A stretch of 64,000 nt of DNA, from NCBI GenBank assembly GCA_017468365.1, contig JAFUIS010000013.1, positions 50,915 to 114,914 of the forward strand, read 5' to 3'. Below, one piece after another: positions 17,734 to 26,046 of this stretch. The position numbers and the translations under genes were made by a program. Origin of the DNA: Oscillospiraceae bacterium. GTDB taxonomy: Bacteria > Bacillota > Clostridia > Oscillospirales > Ruminococcaceae. The notes below the pieces were generated by a model, which did no database searches, was not told the origin of the DNA, and saw nothing but the letters and a program-made list of their open reading frames with translations. Numbering within the stretch: the first letter of the stretch is position 1; every line of letters begins with the position of its first letter.

Positions 17734-20376
17734 TTATTTGTTGATGAGAAGGGTTTCAACGATTTCTGCTGCGGAAGCAAGAGCATCGTCGATCATTTCG
17801 GGGTTTGCACCGCCCATTGCGCTGTCAGGTCTGCCGCCGCCGGAACCGCCTGCCATTGCGGCGATCTCTTTGACGATTTTGCCTGCGTGTGCGCCTTCTT
17901 TAAGAGCGTTGATGCCGCAAACAACGAGAACGGAAACTTTGTCGTCGTTGACGGAAGCGAGAAGTGCAATTGCGTCCTGTGCGGTGAATTTGATGTGGTC
18001 GCCCATGATACGAAGGCTTGCGGGGCTGATGCCTTCAAGCTTGGTGCAGATGAATTTAAGGCCGCAGATCTCTTTTGCGGAAGAGATAAGGCTTTCAACT
18101 CTCATCTTTGCAAGTTTGTTGTTGAGTTCTTCGATCTCTTTGTCCTTTGCTTTAAGTTCAGCCATAACAGCTGCGGATTTCTGAGCAACTTCGCCGACGC
18201 CGTTAACTTTAAGGTTGGAAGCGGTTTCGCCGAGGGTTCCGTTCATCTGTTCAATGTAATCGAGAACGCCGGTACCGGTTACTGCTTCAATACGTCTTAC
18301 GCCTGCTGCAACGGAAGATTCGCTGATGATTTTGAAAAGGCCGATTTTGCTGGTGTTGGTAACGTGGGTACCGCCGCAGAATTCGATGGAACGTCCGGAA
18401 ACGTTAACTACACGAACGGTGTCGCCGTATTTTTCACCGAAGAGTGCCATTGCGCCCATCTGTCTTGCTTCTTCAATAGGCATCTCGTTGATGTCAACAT
18501 CAAGGGAAGCAAGGACCATTTCGTTAACGACTTTTTCGGTCTCTGCAATTTCTTCTGCGGTCATTGCGGAGAAGTGGCTGAAGTCGAAACGGCAGCGATT
18601 TTCGTCAACGTAAGAACCTGCCTGGTGAACGTGGTCGCCGAGAACTTCGCGAAGAGCTTTCTGAAGAAGGTGGCATGCGGTGTGGTTACGCTGAGTTGCG
18701 TTTCTGATGGATTCGGTAAGTCTTGCACGAACGTTGTCGCCGGTGTGGATGTGGCCGGAACTCATAACGCCGATGTGCATATACTGACCGGTGGGAGATT
18801 TTTTGCAGTCGGTTACGTTGAAGATGGAAGGACCGGAAGTGATGGTACCTCTGTCACCGACCTGACCGCCCATTTCTGCATAGAAAGGAGTGGAGTCAAG
18901 AATGATAACTGCTTCGTCGCCTTCCTCAAGTTCGGAAACCAGTTCGCCGTCTTTAAGGATAGCAAGAACTTCGGAAGCGGAGTCCATTCTGTTATAGCCG
19001 ACAAATTTGGTTTTTACGTCGCCAAGGGAAGCAAGGCTGTCTTCAACCCAGGAAACGCCGTTTGCGGAAGCTCTTGCGTCACGTGCGCGTTTTTTCTGGT
19101 CGTTCATAAGAACGGTAAAGCCTTCAACGTCAACGGTGATGTTCTTGTCCTCAAGAATGTCCTGAGTAAGGTCAAGCGGGAAGCCGTAGGTATCGTAAAG
19201 TTTGAATGCAACGTCGCCGGGAAGAACGGTCTCGCCTTTTTCTTCAAGCTGTGCAACGTAATCGTTGAGAAGTTCGAAGCCCTGGTCAATGGTGCGGCAG
19301 AATCTTTCCTCTTCGGAAAGAATAACTTTTTTGATGTAATCTGCGTGCTCTGCAAGTTCGGGATAAGCAACGCGGTTTTCTTCAATAACGGTGTCAACTA
19401 CTTTGTAAATGAAGGGTTCGTTGATGCCCAGAAGTCTGCCGTGACGTGCCGCTCTTCTGAGAAGACGTTTAAGAACATATCCGCGGCCTTCGTTTGCGGG
19501 CATAACGCCGTCGCTGATGATGAAGGTGGTGGAACGGACGTGGTCGGTGATAACGCGGAGAGAAACGTCTTTAACGGGGTCGTCGTGATATTTAACGCCG
19601 GCAATTTCGCCGATCTTTTTCATGATGTTCTGAACGGTGTCAACTTCGAAAAGGTTGTCAACGCCCTGCATTACGCAAGCAAGTCTTTCAAGGCCCATAC
19701 CGGTGTCGATGTTCGGATGTTCCATGCGCTCATAGTTGCCTTCGCCGTCAGAGTCGAACTGGGAGAAAACAAGGTTCCAGACTTCGATGAAACGGTCGCA
19801 GTCGCAGCCGACGGTGCAGTCGGGTTTGCCGCAGCCGTGCTCAACGCCGCGGTCAAAATAAATTTCTGAGCAGGGTCCGCAGGGACCGGAACCGATCTCC
19901 CAGAAGTTGTCCTCTTTTCCAAAACGGAAAATGCGGTCTTCAGAAAGTCCGATAACGTTGTGCCAGATGTCATATGCCTCGTCGTCATCCTGATAAACGG
20001 TGACGTAAAGTTTGTCTTTGGGAAGTTTGATAACTTCGGTGAAATATTCCCATGCCCACGGAATAACTTCTTTTTTGAAGTAGTTGCCGAAGCTGAAGTT
20101 ACCGAGCATCTCAAAATAAGTGCCGTGACGGTCGTCCTTACCTACGTTGTCGATGTCGGGGGTACGGATGCATTTCTGGCAGGTGGTTACCCTGTGGCAA
20201 GGGGGTTCTTCCTGGCCAAGGAACCATTTTTTCATCGGTGCCATACCGGAGTTGATGAGAAGAAGGCTCTTGTCATCTTTGGGGAGAAGGGGAAAGCTGG
20301 GAAGTCTTTTGTGACCTTTGCTTTCAAAAAAGCTGAGGAAGCTTTCGCGGATGTCATTTACGCCCATCCATTCCAT
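17734..20376 (-). CDS. alaS: Alanyl-tRNA synthetase
   Basis: Class II synthetase for tRNA-Ala, 880 residues, standard length. The catalytic domain begins NDIRESFLSFFESKGH, with LINSGMAPMKKWFLG and motif 2 HGTYFEMLGNFSFGNYF. The editing domain that removes mischarged Ser/Gly has zinc ligands in NHTACHLLQKALRE and CGGTHVTNTSKIG. The C-terminal DHHA1 part has the glycine-rich GGSGGGRPDSAMGG. The ATG at 20376 has GAAAGGA upstream. A frame reaching 20505 would read through the T-box and is not used. It is controlled by the T-box and terminator just upstream. Confidence 0.97.
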   Translation of the reverse strand: MEWMGVNDIRESFLSFFESKGHKRLPSFPLLPKDDKSLLLINSGMAPMKKWFLGQEEPPCHRVTTCQKCIRTPDIDNVGKDDRHGTYFEMLGNFSFGNYFKKEVIPWAWEYFTEVIKLPKDKLYVTVYQDDDEAYDIWHNVIGLSEDRIFRFGKEDNFWEIGSGPCGPCSEIYFDRGVEHGCGKPDCTVGCDCDRFIEVWNLVFSQFDSDGEGNYERMEHPNIDTGMGLERLACVMQGVDNLFEVDTVQNIMKKIGEIAGVKYHDDPVKDVSLRVITDHVRSTTFIISDGVMPANEGRGYVLKRLLRRAARHGRLLGINEPFIYKVVDTVIEENRVAYPELAEHADYIKKVILSEEERFCRTIDQGFELLNDYVAQLEEKGETVLPGDVAFKLYDTYGFPLDLTQDILEDKNITVDVEGFTVLMNDQKKRARDARASANGVSWVEDSLASLGDVKTKFVGYNRMDSASEVLAILKDGELVSELEEGDEAVIILDSTPFYAEMGGQVGDRGTITSGPSIFNVTDCKKSPTGQYMHIGVMSSGHIHTGDNVRARLTESIRNATQRNHTACHLLQKALREVLGDHVHQAGSYVDENRCRFDFSHFSAMTAEEIAETEKVVNEMVLASLDVDINEMPIEEARQMGAMALFGEKYGDTVRVVNVSGRSIEFCGGTHVTNTSKIGLFKIISESSVAAGVRRIEAVTGTGVLDYIEQMNGTLGETASNLKVNGVGEVAQKSAAVMAELKAKDKEIEELNNKLAKMRVESLISSAKEICGLKFICTKLEGISPASLRIMGDHIKFTAQDAIALLASVNDDKVSVLVVCGINALKEGAHAGKIVKEIAAMAGGSGGGRPDSAMGGANPEMIDDALASAAEIVETLLINK

Positions 20377-20409
20377 TGGTATATCATTCCTTTCAATTAA
20401 GTAACGTTT

Positions 20410-20686
20410 TTTAGAGCGGCCGGAAAATAAAAAAAGCCTCCATCCCTGCCATAAAAATGACGTTGGGACGAAGACATCTCCGTGGTACCACCCAAATTGC
20501 CGCAAAAAAGCGGCCGCTTTGAAAACCCTTTAACGCAGGGAATACGCCGGAATCTCTTCCGAAGGCTCAGGGGCGGCTTCCGAAACCGTTTGCAAACCTT
20601 TCTTTCAGCAAGGTGAAAGGCTCTCTGTCAATTGCGCGTTTTCCGGTTATTCCCATCAAAGCCGAAATAATTATTTAATTATAACA
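20410..20686 (-). ncRNA. T-box riboswitch leader of alaS
   Basis: The leader has the Stem I start CAGAGAGCC, a candidate alanine specifier GCC after GGAA (20575-20577), the T-box core GGGTGGTACCACGG (20480-20493, close to the AAGGGTGGNACCGCG consensus), and an intrinsic terminator whose stem pairs CTTCGTCCC with GGGATGGAG before a T-run at about 20430. Uncharged tRNA-Ala should bind the specifier and the T-box bulge and so let alaS be read. Confidence 0.93.
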
Positions 20687-20691
20687 GGTTA

Positions 20692-20720
20692 ATTATAGCG
20701 GTATCTTTTCGCTTTGTCAA
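20692..20720 (-). promoter_or_regulatory. Promoter of the alaS T-box leader
   Basis: Perfect TTGACA (20715-20720) and TATAAT (20692-20697) with a 17-base spacer on the minus strand. Confidence 0.92.
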
Positions 20721-20785
20721 GCGAATAAAGGTCATTCACCGGTTTTTCAAACTGTTGAAAAATTTAACAACCTCTGTCGTTTGGC

Positions 20786-20813
20786 TTGACTTATTTTTAT
20801 ATTGTGATAGAAT
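20786..20813 (+). promoter_or_regulatory. Promoter of the sigma factor gene
   Basis: TTGACT (20786-20791) and TAGAAT (20808-20813), 16 bases apart. Confidence 0.7.
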
Positions 20814-20850
20814 ACTATTTGATTGGTCTTAATGACAGAAAGGCGTCCCT

Positions 20851-21408
20851 ATGAACAAAAGCGTTAAATCCATCGAAGCCATGGCAGAAGAAATCCGCCG
20901 GGGCGATTACACCGATTTCGGAAAGCTTTTGCATCTTTGCGCCTATATCCCAAAAGAGACCCTCGATGAAGCCCTTAAACAGGGTTACGAAAAAGAGGAT
21001 ATCTATCAGGAATCCGTCATCGCCTTCCTCCATGCGCTGCATACCTTCGATGAAGACCGCGGCGCAGGGTTCAGAACCTATGCTTCCCTTTGTATAAGAA
21101 ACCATCTGGTATCCCTTTTGCGAAGCGGAAGAAGGCAAAAAAACGCCGCCATGCTAGATTACGTTTCCATCGACGAAGCCGATGTCGTTTTCGGCGGCGA
21201 CCCGGAAGAAGACTGGATCGAAAAAGAGGAATTTTCCGACCTAAAAAAGCGCATTTTTTCCGCGCTTTCAAATTTCGAAGGCGAAGTCCTTCGCCTTTAT
21301 CTCAACGGTTTTTCCTATAAAGCCATTGGCGAAAAACTCGGAAAAACCGAAAAATCCGTCGGAAACGCCCTTTCCCGAGTAAGAAAAAAACTTCGCTCGG
21401 AAAAATAA
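20851..21408 (+). CDS. Sigma-70 family RNA polymerase sigma factor
   Basis: A 185-residue sigma factor. Region 2 is visible as GYEKEDIYQESVIAFLHALHTFDEDRGAGFRTYASLCIRNHLVSLLR (read in parts, about residues 45-90), which resembles the SigH/SigF/SigG style of region 2 more than ECF. Region 4 with a helix-turn-helix (NGFSYKAIGEKLGKTEKSVGNALSRVRKKL) ends the protein. There is no anti-sigma gene next to it. The target regulon cannot be read from this window. Sporulation or stationary-phase use is possible. Confidence 0.88.
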   Translation: MNKSVKSIEAMAEEIRRGDYTDFGKLLHLCAYIPKETLDEALKQGYEKEDIYQESVIAFLHALHTFDEDRGAGFRTYASLCIRNHLVSLLRSGRRQKNAAMLDYVSIDEADVVFGGDPEEDWIEKEEFSDLKKRIFSALSNFEGEVLRLYLNGFSYKAIGEKLGKTEKSVGNALSRVRKKLRSEK

Positions 21409-21534
21409 TTTTTGGTATGTGGCCCTTTGGGCTGTATATACGAATGCTCCGTGGCAACCTGGCAAACGTTTCTTTCAATCGATTGTGGTAAACCAAGGGC
21501 AAATACATTTATTCAAAAAAGAAGAGGTAAAAAC

Positions 21535-21813
21535 ATGTACGAAGACAAAACCTTAGTGTGCAAAGAATGCGGAAAAGAATTTACTTTCACCGCAGGTGAA
21601 CAGGAGTTCTATGCAGAGCGCGGATTTGTAAACGAGCCCCAGCGCTGCAAAGAATGCCGTGATGCACGCAAAAACAAAATCAAAACCCAGAAGGAAATGT
21701 ATACCACTACCTGCGCTGCCTGCGGATGTGAAGCAAAAGTTCCTTTCAAACCCAGAGAGGATCGCCCTGTTTATTGCAGCGAATGCTTCGCAAAAATGAA
21801 AAACGAAGAATAA
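21535..21813 (+). CDS. Zinc-ribbon protein (two CxxC pairs per domain)
   Basis: A 92-residue cytosolic protein with two zinc-binding units. The N-terminal one has CKECGKEF, then EQEFYAERGFVNEPQRCKECR, the pattern of the 'probable zinc-binding' family (zf-trcl type). The C-terminal one has CAACGCEAKVPFKPREDRPVYCSECF. Proteins like this are common in Clostridia and have no agreed role. GAAGAGG precedes ATG 21535. It is 126 bases from the sigma gene and ends in its own terminator. Confidence 0.88.
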   Translation: MYEDKTLVCKECGKEFTFTAGEQEFYAERGFVNEPQRCKECRDARKNKIKTQKEMYTTTCAACGCEAKVPFKPREDRPVYCSECFAKMKNEE

Positions 21814-21833
21814 TCTTAAGTTTTTAACTTAAT

Positions 21834-21868
21834 AAAAATCCCCGGCCTTTTCGGTCGGGGATTTTTTT
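21834..21868. terminator. Bidirectional terminator
   Basis: AATCCCCGGCC/GGTCGGGGATT stem with a TTTT loop and flanking A- and T-runs. It closes the zinc-ribbon gene and the leftward gene ending at 21867. Confidence 0.88.
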
Positions 21869-22964
21869 ATCCTACAAATTCAAGATTCGAAAAATTGATT
21901 CCTTCGGAAAAAGCCGCCGTGCTGTAAGCAAAAAGCACGTGGTCATATTCCGCGGTAACGATTTCCGAAAGCATTGTGACCGTCACAAGGTCAAGGTCCA
22001 CAAAAGTTATCTTCGAATAATTGGAAGCAAGGAAAGGAAGCCAGCTTTTAGCGCTTTCGTCACCGAAAATAAGGATGGAACCGCGAACGTCGTCGCTTTC
22101 GGACCTTGCTATTTCGGTTATCGCGGAAAGTCCGCCAAGCACCATATCGGTCTTGTCCGAAAGGGCGTTTTCGTCATAGATGAAAAGACTTTCGGAAAAA
22201 GAAGTTTTTCCGTCCGGCCGGATATGTTTTACGCTGAAGGAACAGTTTTTGCCGGTATATTCATAAAGGGTGATAAAATCCGCCGAAGCATAAGGACGGA
22301 AAAATTCATCCGAAAGACTTCCGTAAAAATCGTGTGCGGCATATGCGGCAGAAAAAGAATCCATGGTGTTCATCCTGAGGTCAAGTCTGTCGCAAAGCTC
22401 GCTGTAAATATAATATCCGCCCAGGGAAGTGGGGATATCTTCGGTGTGATAGAAAATATATTCATCTTTGTGGTCCAAAAGCATCTGATAAACGTCGGTG
22501 GTGCGCACCTTTCCTTCAAAAAGCGAATACATCTGGTTTATCATTCCGCGCTGGTTATAAATTTCTTCACGCACAAAATCGTCGGTCTCATGCTGAAGAA
22601 TAGCAGCCGCGGTGGGAACAAGCATGAAATACGGCTTTATCTGATGTTTTTCGGCATAGCCCGAAACATAGCTTTTCGCTGCGGAAAAAGTTCGGGAAGT
22701 GGGACTTTCGATCTCTTTGATAAGGCTTCCGTCGGAACCGATATAGATATTTCCGAAATGTCTTACCCCGGAAAAATATCTTATCCTTCCCATAAGGTCC
22801 GAAAGGGAATCGCGGAAAGGAAGATTTTCCGAAACCGAATTTTCAAAACTGTCAAAAAAAGTTCCTTCGGTTTTCATTCCGCCGGAAGAAACCATTCCGA
22901 TGAGCACGCTGATGCTCACAAAAAGGATCATCATTATTATAAGTGCTGATGAAATCTTTTTCAT
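21867..22964 (-). CDS. DHHW/AlgX-like membrane-anchored protein with lost catalytic motifs
   Basis: A 365-residue protein with one N-terminal membrane anchor (about residues 7-25) and a large outer domain. It occupies the place and has the layout of the DHHW (alginate O-acetyltransferase AlgX-like) partner of MBOAT acyltransferases, including KPYFMLVPT, YYIYSEL and a WLPFLASNY segment. The family DHHW motif (catalytic Asp-His) is EDIP here (175-178), and the usual DS nucleophile motif before PFL is DE (302-303). It likely pairs with the MBOAT gene just upstream but probably cannot act as an esterase. GGAGG supports ATG 22964. Confidence 0.75.
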   Translation of the reverse strand: MKKISSALIIMMILFVSISVLIGMVSSGGMKTEGTFFDSFENSVSENLPFRDSLSDLMGRIRYFSGVRHFGNIYIGSDGSLIKEIESPTSRTFSAAKSYVSGYAEKHQIKPYFMLVPTAAAILQHETDDFVREEIYNQRGMINQMYSLFEGKVRTTDVYQMLLDHKDEYIFYHTEDIPTSLGGYYIYSELCDRLDLRMNTMDSFSAAYAAHDFYGSLSDEFFRPYASADFITLYEYTGKNCSFSVKHIRPDGKTSFSESLFIYDENALSDKTDMVLGGLSAITEIARSESDDVRGSILIFGDESAKSWLPFLASNYSKITFVDLDLVTVTMLSEIVTAEYDHVLFAYSTAAFSEGINFSNLEFVG

Positions 22965-23001
22965 TTCGCAAAACCTCCTTTCAGGTGATGAAAACGTTTT
23001 T

Positions 23002-24327
23002 TTAAAGAAGTTCGGCGGTGATAAGAACAAGAAGCACCGCACTTTCGAGCACCGCAAAAACGTTATAAACTGCCGGGTGCTTTTTGTTAAGGCTTACTAT
23101 GAGCATGCTGAATGCGCTCACAAAGAAGAATGCTCCGATGGCGAGCACCAGCATGTTTTGAGAAACGATATAAGAAACTTCCGAAGTGCTCAAAGACGCG
23201 TCGATTCCGAACATGGCTTTGAACGAAGGGATGATGGAAAAAATATCGTTTGCGGAAAAAATCGTCATCGAGAACATGGTCACGATAAATGTATAAGCCC
23301 TTGCAAAGATTCGCGGAATGTTGAGCAAAACCTTGCGAAGGAAAAACTCCTCGATAATAATGAACGCCGCAATATAAAGTCCCCAGAAAATAAAGTTCAT
23401 TCTTATGCCGAACCATATTCCGCAAAGAAGACAGATGAGAATTGTGTTGACAATGAACTGGGGACGGGAATTTTTGTCGTTTCTCAAAACGTCATAAACG
23501 TAATGGCGGAAAAATCCGGTGACGGTCATGTTGAATCTGTCAAGAAAATCCGAAACCGTCGGGCTCTGGAACGGAAAATAAAAGTTCTTCGGAAGATCCA
23601 TTCCGAAGCATCTTCCAAGCCCTCTTGCCATGTCGCAAAAACCCGAAAGGTCAAAGAAAATCATCATCGAAAAAACGATCATGTCAAGCCATGCGCCGGT
23701 AACGGAAATTTCCGCAGCGTTCGCCGCGGCAAGTCTTTCGTGTATTTCCGCAAGAGGAACGCCGAGAATGACATATTTCGCAAGTCCGCGGATGAAAAGA
23801 TAAAGTCCGCTTCCGGTTTCCGAAAGGGAAAATTTATCGCCCTGAGGAGTCATTGCAATATGGTTTGCGCGGATAAGGGGACCGCGCGAAAGTTTTCCGA
23901 AAAATCCGAGGAAGACCGCAAAATCCGAAAAAGAGCGTATGGGCGAAACTTCGCCTTTATAAAGGTCGACAAAATATCCTACTGCGGTAAACGAAATTAC
24001 CATTGCACCAAAAGAGAAAAATCCTGCCGACGTCTGTTCCCAAAGCGAAAATCCAAGAATGACCGCCGCGTTTATGACTATTGCAAAAGTAAGGAGCGCT
24101 TTGCGTGCCTTCGCGTTTTCAAAGTTTTTGGCCATCGCTTCCGAAAGAAGATACAGAATGACGATGTCCAAGGCAAAAACAATGAAAAGCTGCGGCATTG
24201 AAAAACCGAGGAAGGCCGCCGAAATCAGCGCAAGAACGGCGCTCTTTCCCTTTTTGGGCGTAAGATTATAAATAATCAGCGCCGCAGGAAGAAAGAAATA
24301 TAAAAATGTAAGACTGTTAACGTCCAA
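23002..24327 (-). CDS. MBOAT-family membrane protein lacking the catalytic histidines
   Basis: A 441-residue polytopic membrane protein with about ten hydrophobic segments and the MBOAT landmarks (GPLIRANH, IFFDLSGFCDMARGLGRCFG, FFRHYVY, FWGLY). MBOAT proteins such as AlgI and DltB move acyl groups across or onto cell-surface polymers. The invariant WHG motif is WFG here (Phe306), and the usual RRWHI motif is DRFNM (Asn266), so both conserved histidines are absent. It starts with TTG at 24327 after AAAGGGGG. The DHHW-like partner follows by 37 bases. A structural or regulatory role is inferred. Confidence 0.8.
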   Translation of the reverse strand: MDVNSLTFLYFFLPAALIIYNLTPKKGKSAVLALISAAFLGFSMPQLFIVFALDIVILYLLSEAMAKNFENAKARKALLTFAIVINAAVILGFSLWEQTSAGFFSFGAMVISFTAVGYFVDLYKGEVSPIRSFSDFAVFLGFFGKLSRGPLIRANHIAMTPQGDKFSLSETGSGLYLFIRGLAKYVILGVPLAEIHERLAAANAAEISVTGAWLDMIVFSMMIFFDLSGFCDMARGLGRCFGMDLPKNFYFPFQSPTVSDFLDRFNMTVTGFFRHYVYDVLRNDKNSRPQFIVNTILICLLCGIWFGIRMNFIFWGLYIAAFIIIEEFFLRKVLLNIPRIFARAYTFIVTMFSMTIFSANDIFSIIPSFKAMFGIDASLSTSEVSYIVSQNMLVLAIGAFFFVSAFSMLIVSLNKKHPAVYNVFAVLESAVLLVLITAELL

Positions 24328-24341
24328 AACGGCGCCCCCTT

Positions 24342-24953
24342 TCAGGAATTTTTTATTTTTTCAACGGCGGAAAAAAGCTCCGTCTCGGTGGTTATCACCG
24401 GAAGTATCTCCGCAAGGGAATTTGCGGAAAGAAGAAGCGGAAGGTCAAAAACTTCGCAAAGCTTTCTGCGAAGTTCCGAAGAACCTTCTCCGCCCGAAAG
24501 TCCGAGTTCATAAAGAAAAGCCTTGGTAAAAGGCGGCTTTCTTTCGCCGGTGCCGGTTTCGGGGTCGATTCCGGCTTTTTTAAAAGCTTCAAGAAGCGCT
24601 TCGGTGGTCATGCCCTCGACTCCGATAAGGTTTTCCTTTCCGGGTTTTGCCTTGCGCTTTTCTTTTCCGGAAACGTTCGGAATAAAAACGTTTGTTATCT
24701 GCGCTTTCGGCACCGCCGAAGAAATGTAATGTCTGAGCTTAAAACCTGCCGAATCCGAATCCGTAAGGATTATGATACCGCTTTCCGCGGCTATTCTTCG
24801 GATAAGCGAAAGTCTGTCCTTGCTGTTATATATCCTGAAACCGCCAAGTTCGATTATATTTGCGTCAAAAAGCGGGGAAAGCCGCATTTTGTCATATTTT
24901 CCCTCGACGATTATGGTTTCTTTTATTTTAATACGTTTTTGTGAATTTTCCAT
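24342..24953 (-). CDS. rnmV: Ribonuclease M5
   Basis: RNase M5 matures the 5S rRNA precursor. The 203-residue protein has a Toprim domain with the catalytic Glu in IIVEGKYDK (about residues 14-22) and the DxD pair in ILTDSDSAGFKLR (about 62-74), followed by the family's C-terminal DUF4093 region (GVEGMTTEALLEAF). It sits between holA and the MBOAT gene. The GGAGGG site overlaps the end of holA, so these are co-transcribed. Confidence 0.93.
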   Translation of the reverse strand: MENSQKRIKIKETIIVEGKYDKMRLSPLFDANIIELGGFRIYNSKDRLSLIRRIAAESGIIILTDSDSAGFKLRHYISSAVPKAQITNVFIPNVSGKEKRKAKPGKENLIGVEGMTTEALLEAFKKAGIDPETGTGERKPPFTKAFLYELGLSGGEGSSELRRKLCEVFDLPLLLSANSLAEILPVITTETELFSAVEKIKNS

Positions 24954-24963
24954 TAACCCTCCG

Positions 24964-26046
24964 TTATTTTACGGAAAAAAGCTTTGCAACGGTCTCTTCA
25001 AGAATAAGCTCGTCGTTTCCGCCGGTGCTCTTCATTCTCTGTTCCGCGTCAAGAATGATATCAAGACAAAGAAGAAGCGACTTTGCGGAATATCTGCTCT
25101 GTGCGGTAAGAGCTTTGTCGATAAGGAACTGCCTTGGCTTCGGATAGCTTTTCGGCCAGTCGGAAGCGATGTCGTTTTTAGTCTTTCCGCAGGAACGCGC
25201 GGATTTTGCCCTGAACATATCGATATAAGCGGTGGAAAGAATGTTGAGGATAAGCGGAGCGGGTTCGCCCATTTCCCGAAGGTCCGAAAGCACCGCAAAA
25301 GCGCCGCTTCTGTCTTTTGCGGCGATTTTTGCCGAAAGGTCAAAAACCTTTGCGTCCGGTGTAGCGCAGGTCATAAGGTCAATGTCCGCTTTCGAAATGA
25401 TTCCTTCGCCCTTATATTCAGCTACTTTTCTTGCCTCGTTCATAAGAAGCGCGGAGTCGTTCCCGCAGCGCTCGATCATATAAGAGCAAAGATCACGGTG
25501 GATGCTGCATTTATATTTGGAACAGGTTTTTTCGATAAGGGTGCAAAGTTCCGCCGGTGTGGGAGTTTCGCATTTGATGACCCCACCGCCGTTTTTATCT
25601 ATGACCTTTTTGAGGGATTCAATATAGTTTTTCTTTACCGCGGCCTTGGATTTTGCCTTTGCCTCGGTGTCCGTTGCCGCAAAGAAGAAAACGAGAACAG
25701 TGCTGCCACCAAGCTGCGAAACTTCGGTTATAAGCTGGTCGAATTTTTTATATTCGTTTTCACCCATGCTTCCGAAAGGAAGATCCTCACAAACGACGCA
25801 TCTTCTTCCACCGCCGAAAGTAATCTCAAAAGCCGCGTCCGCAACGGTATCCGCAGAAGTGTTTCCGGAAAAACGGTGGCTGTCAAAACCGGTGCCGCCT
25901 TCGATGGCAAGGCTCACGATTTTATTGAGGATCGTGCGTTTTCGCTGATCGTCAGCGCCTCCGATGAAATAACAGGGAAGCAGAATGCCGATTTTCAAAT
26001 GGCGTCTTACTTCTTCCATATCCTTAAAAATCATCCGGTAAGCCAT
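24964..26046 (-). CDS. holA: DNA polymerase III subunit delta
   Basis: The delta subunit opens the beta sliding clamp as part of the clamp loader. The 360-residue protein has the family's N-terminal P-loop-like fold without a working Walker motif (LLPCYFIGGADDQRKR), the middle domain (HRDLCSYMIERCGNDSALLMNEARKVAEY), and the C-terminal helical collar domain (LLLCLDIILDAEQRMKS). It overlaps the end of comEC by 16 bases, the common comEC-holA order in Firmicutes. Confidence 0.93.
   Translation of the reverse strand: MAYRMIFKDMEEVRRHLKIGILLPCYFIGGADDQRKRTILNKIVSLAIEGGTGFDSHRFSGNTSADTVADAAFEITFGGGRRCVVCEDLPFGSMGENEYKKFDQLITEVSQLGGSTVLVFFFAATDTEAKAKSKAAVKKNYIESLKKVIDKNGGGVIKCETPTPAELCTLIEKTCSKYKCSIHRDLCSYMIERCGNDSALLMNEARKVAEYKGEGIISKADIDLMTCATPDAKVFDLSAKIAAKDRSGAFAVLSDLREMGEPAPLILNILSTAYIDMFRAKSARSCGKTKNDIASDWPKSYPKPRQFLIDKALTAQSRYSAKSLLLCLDIILDAEQRMKSTGGNDELILEETVAKLFSVK

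Noticed and set aside
17887-19869. A 660-codon open frame opposite alaS
   Set aside because: Antisense shadow of alaS, with no start signal.
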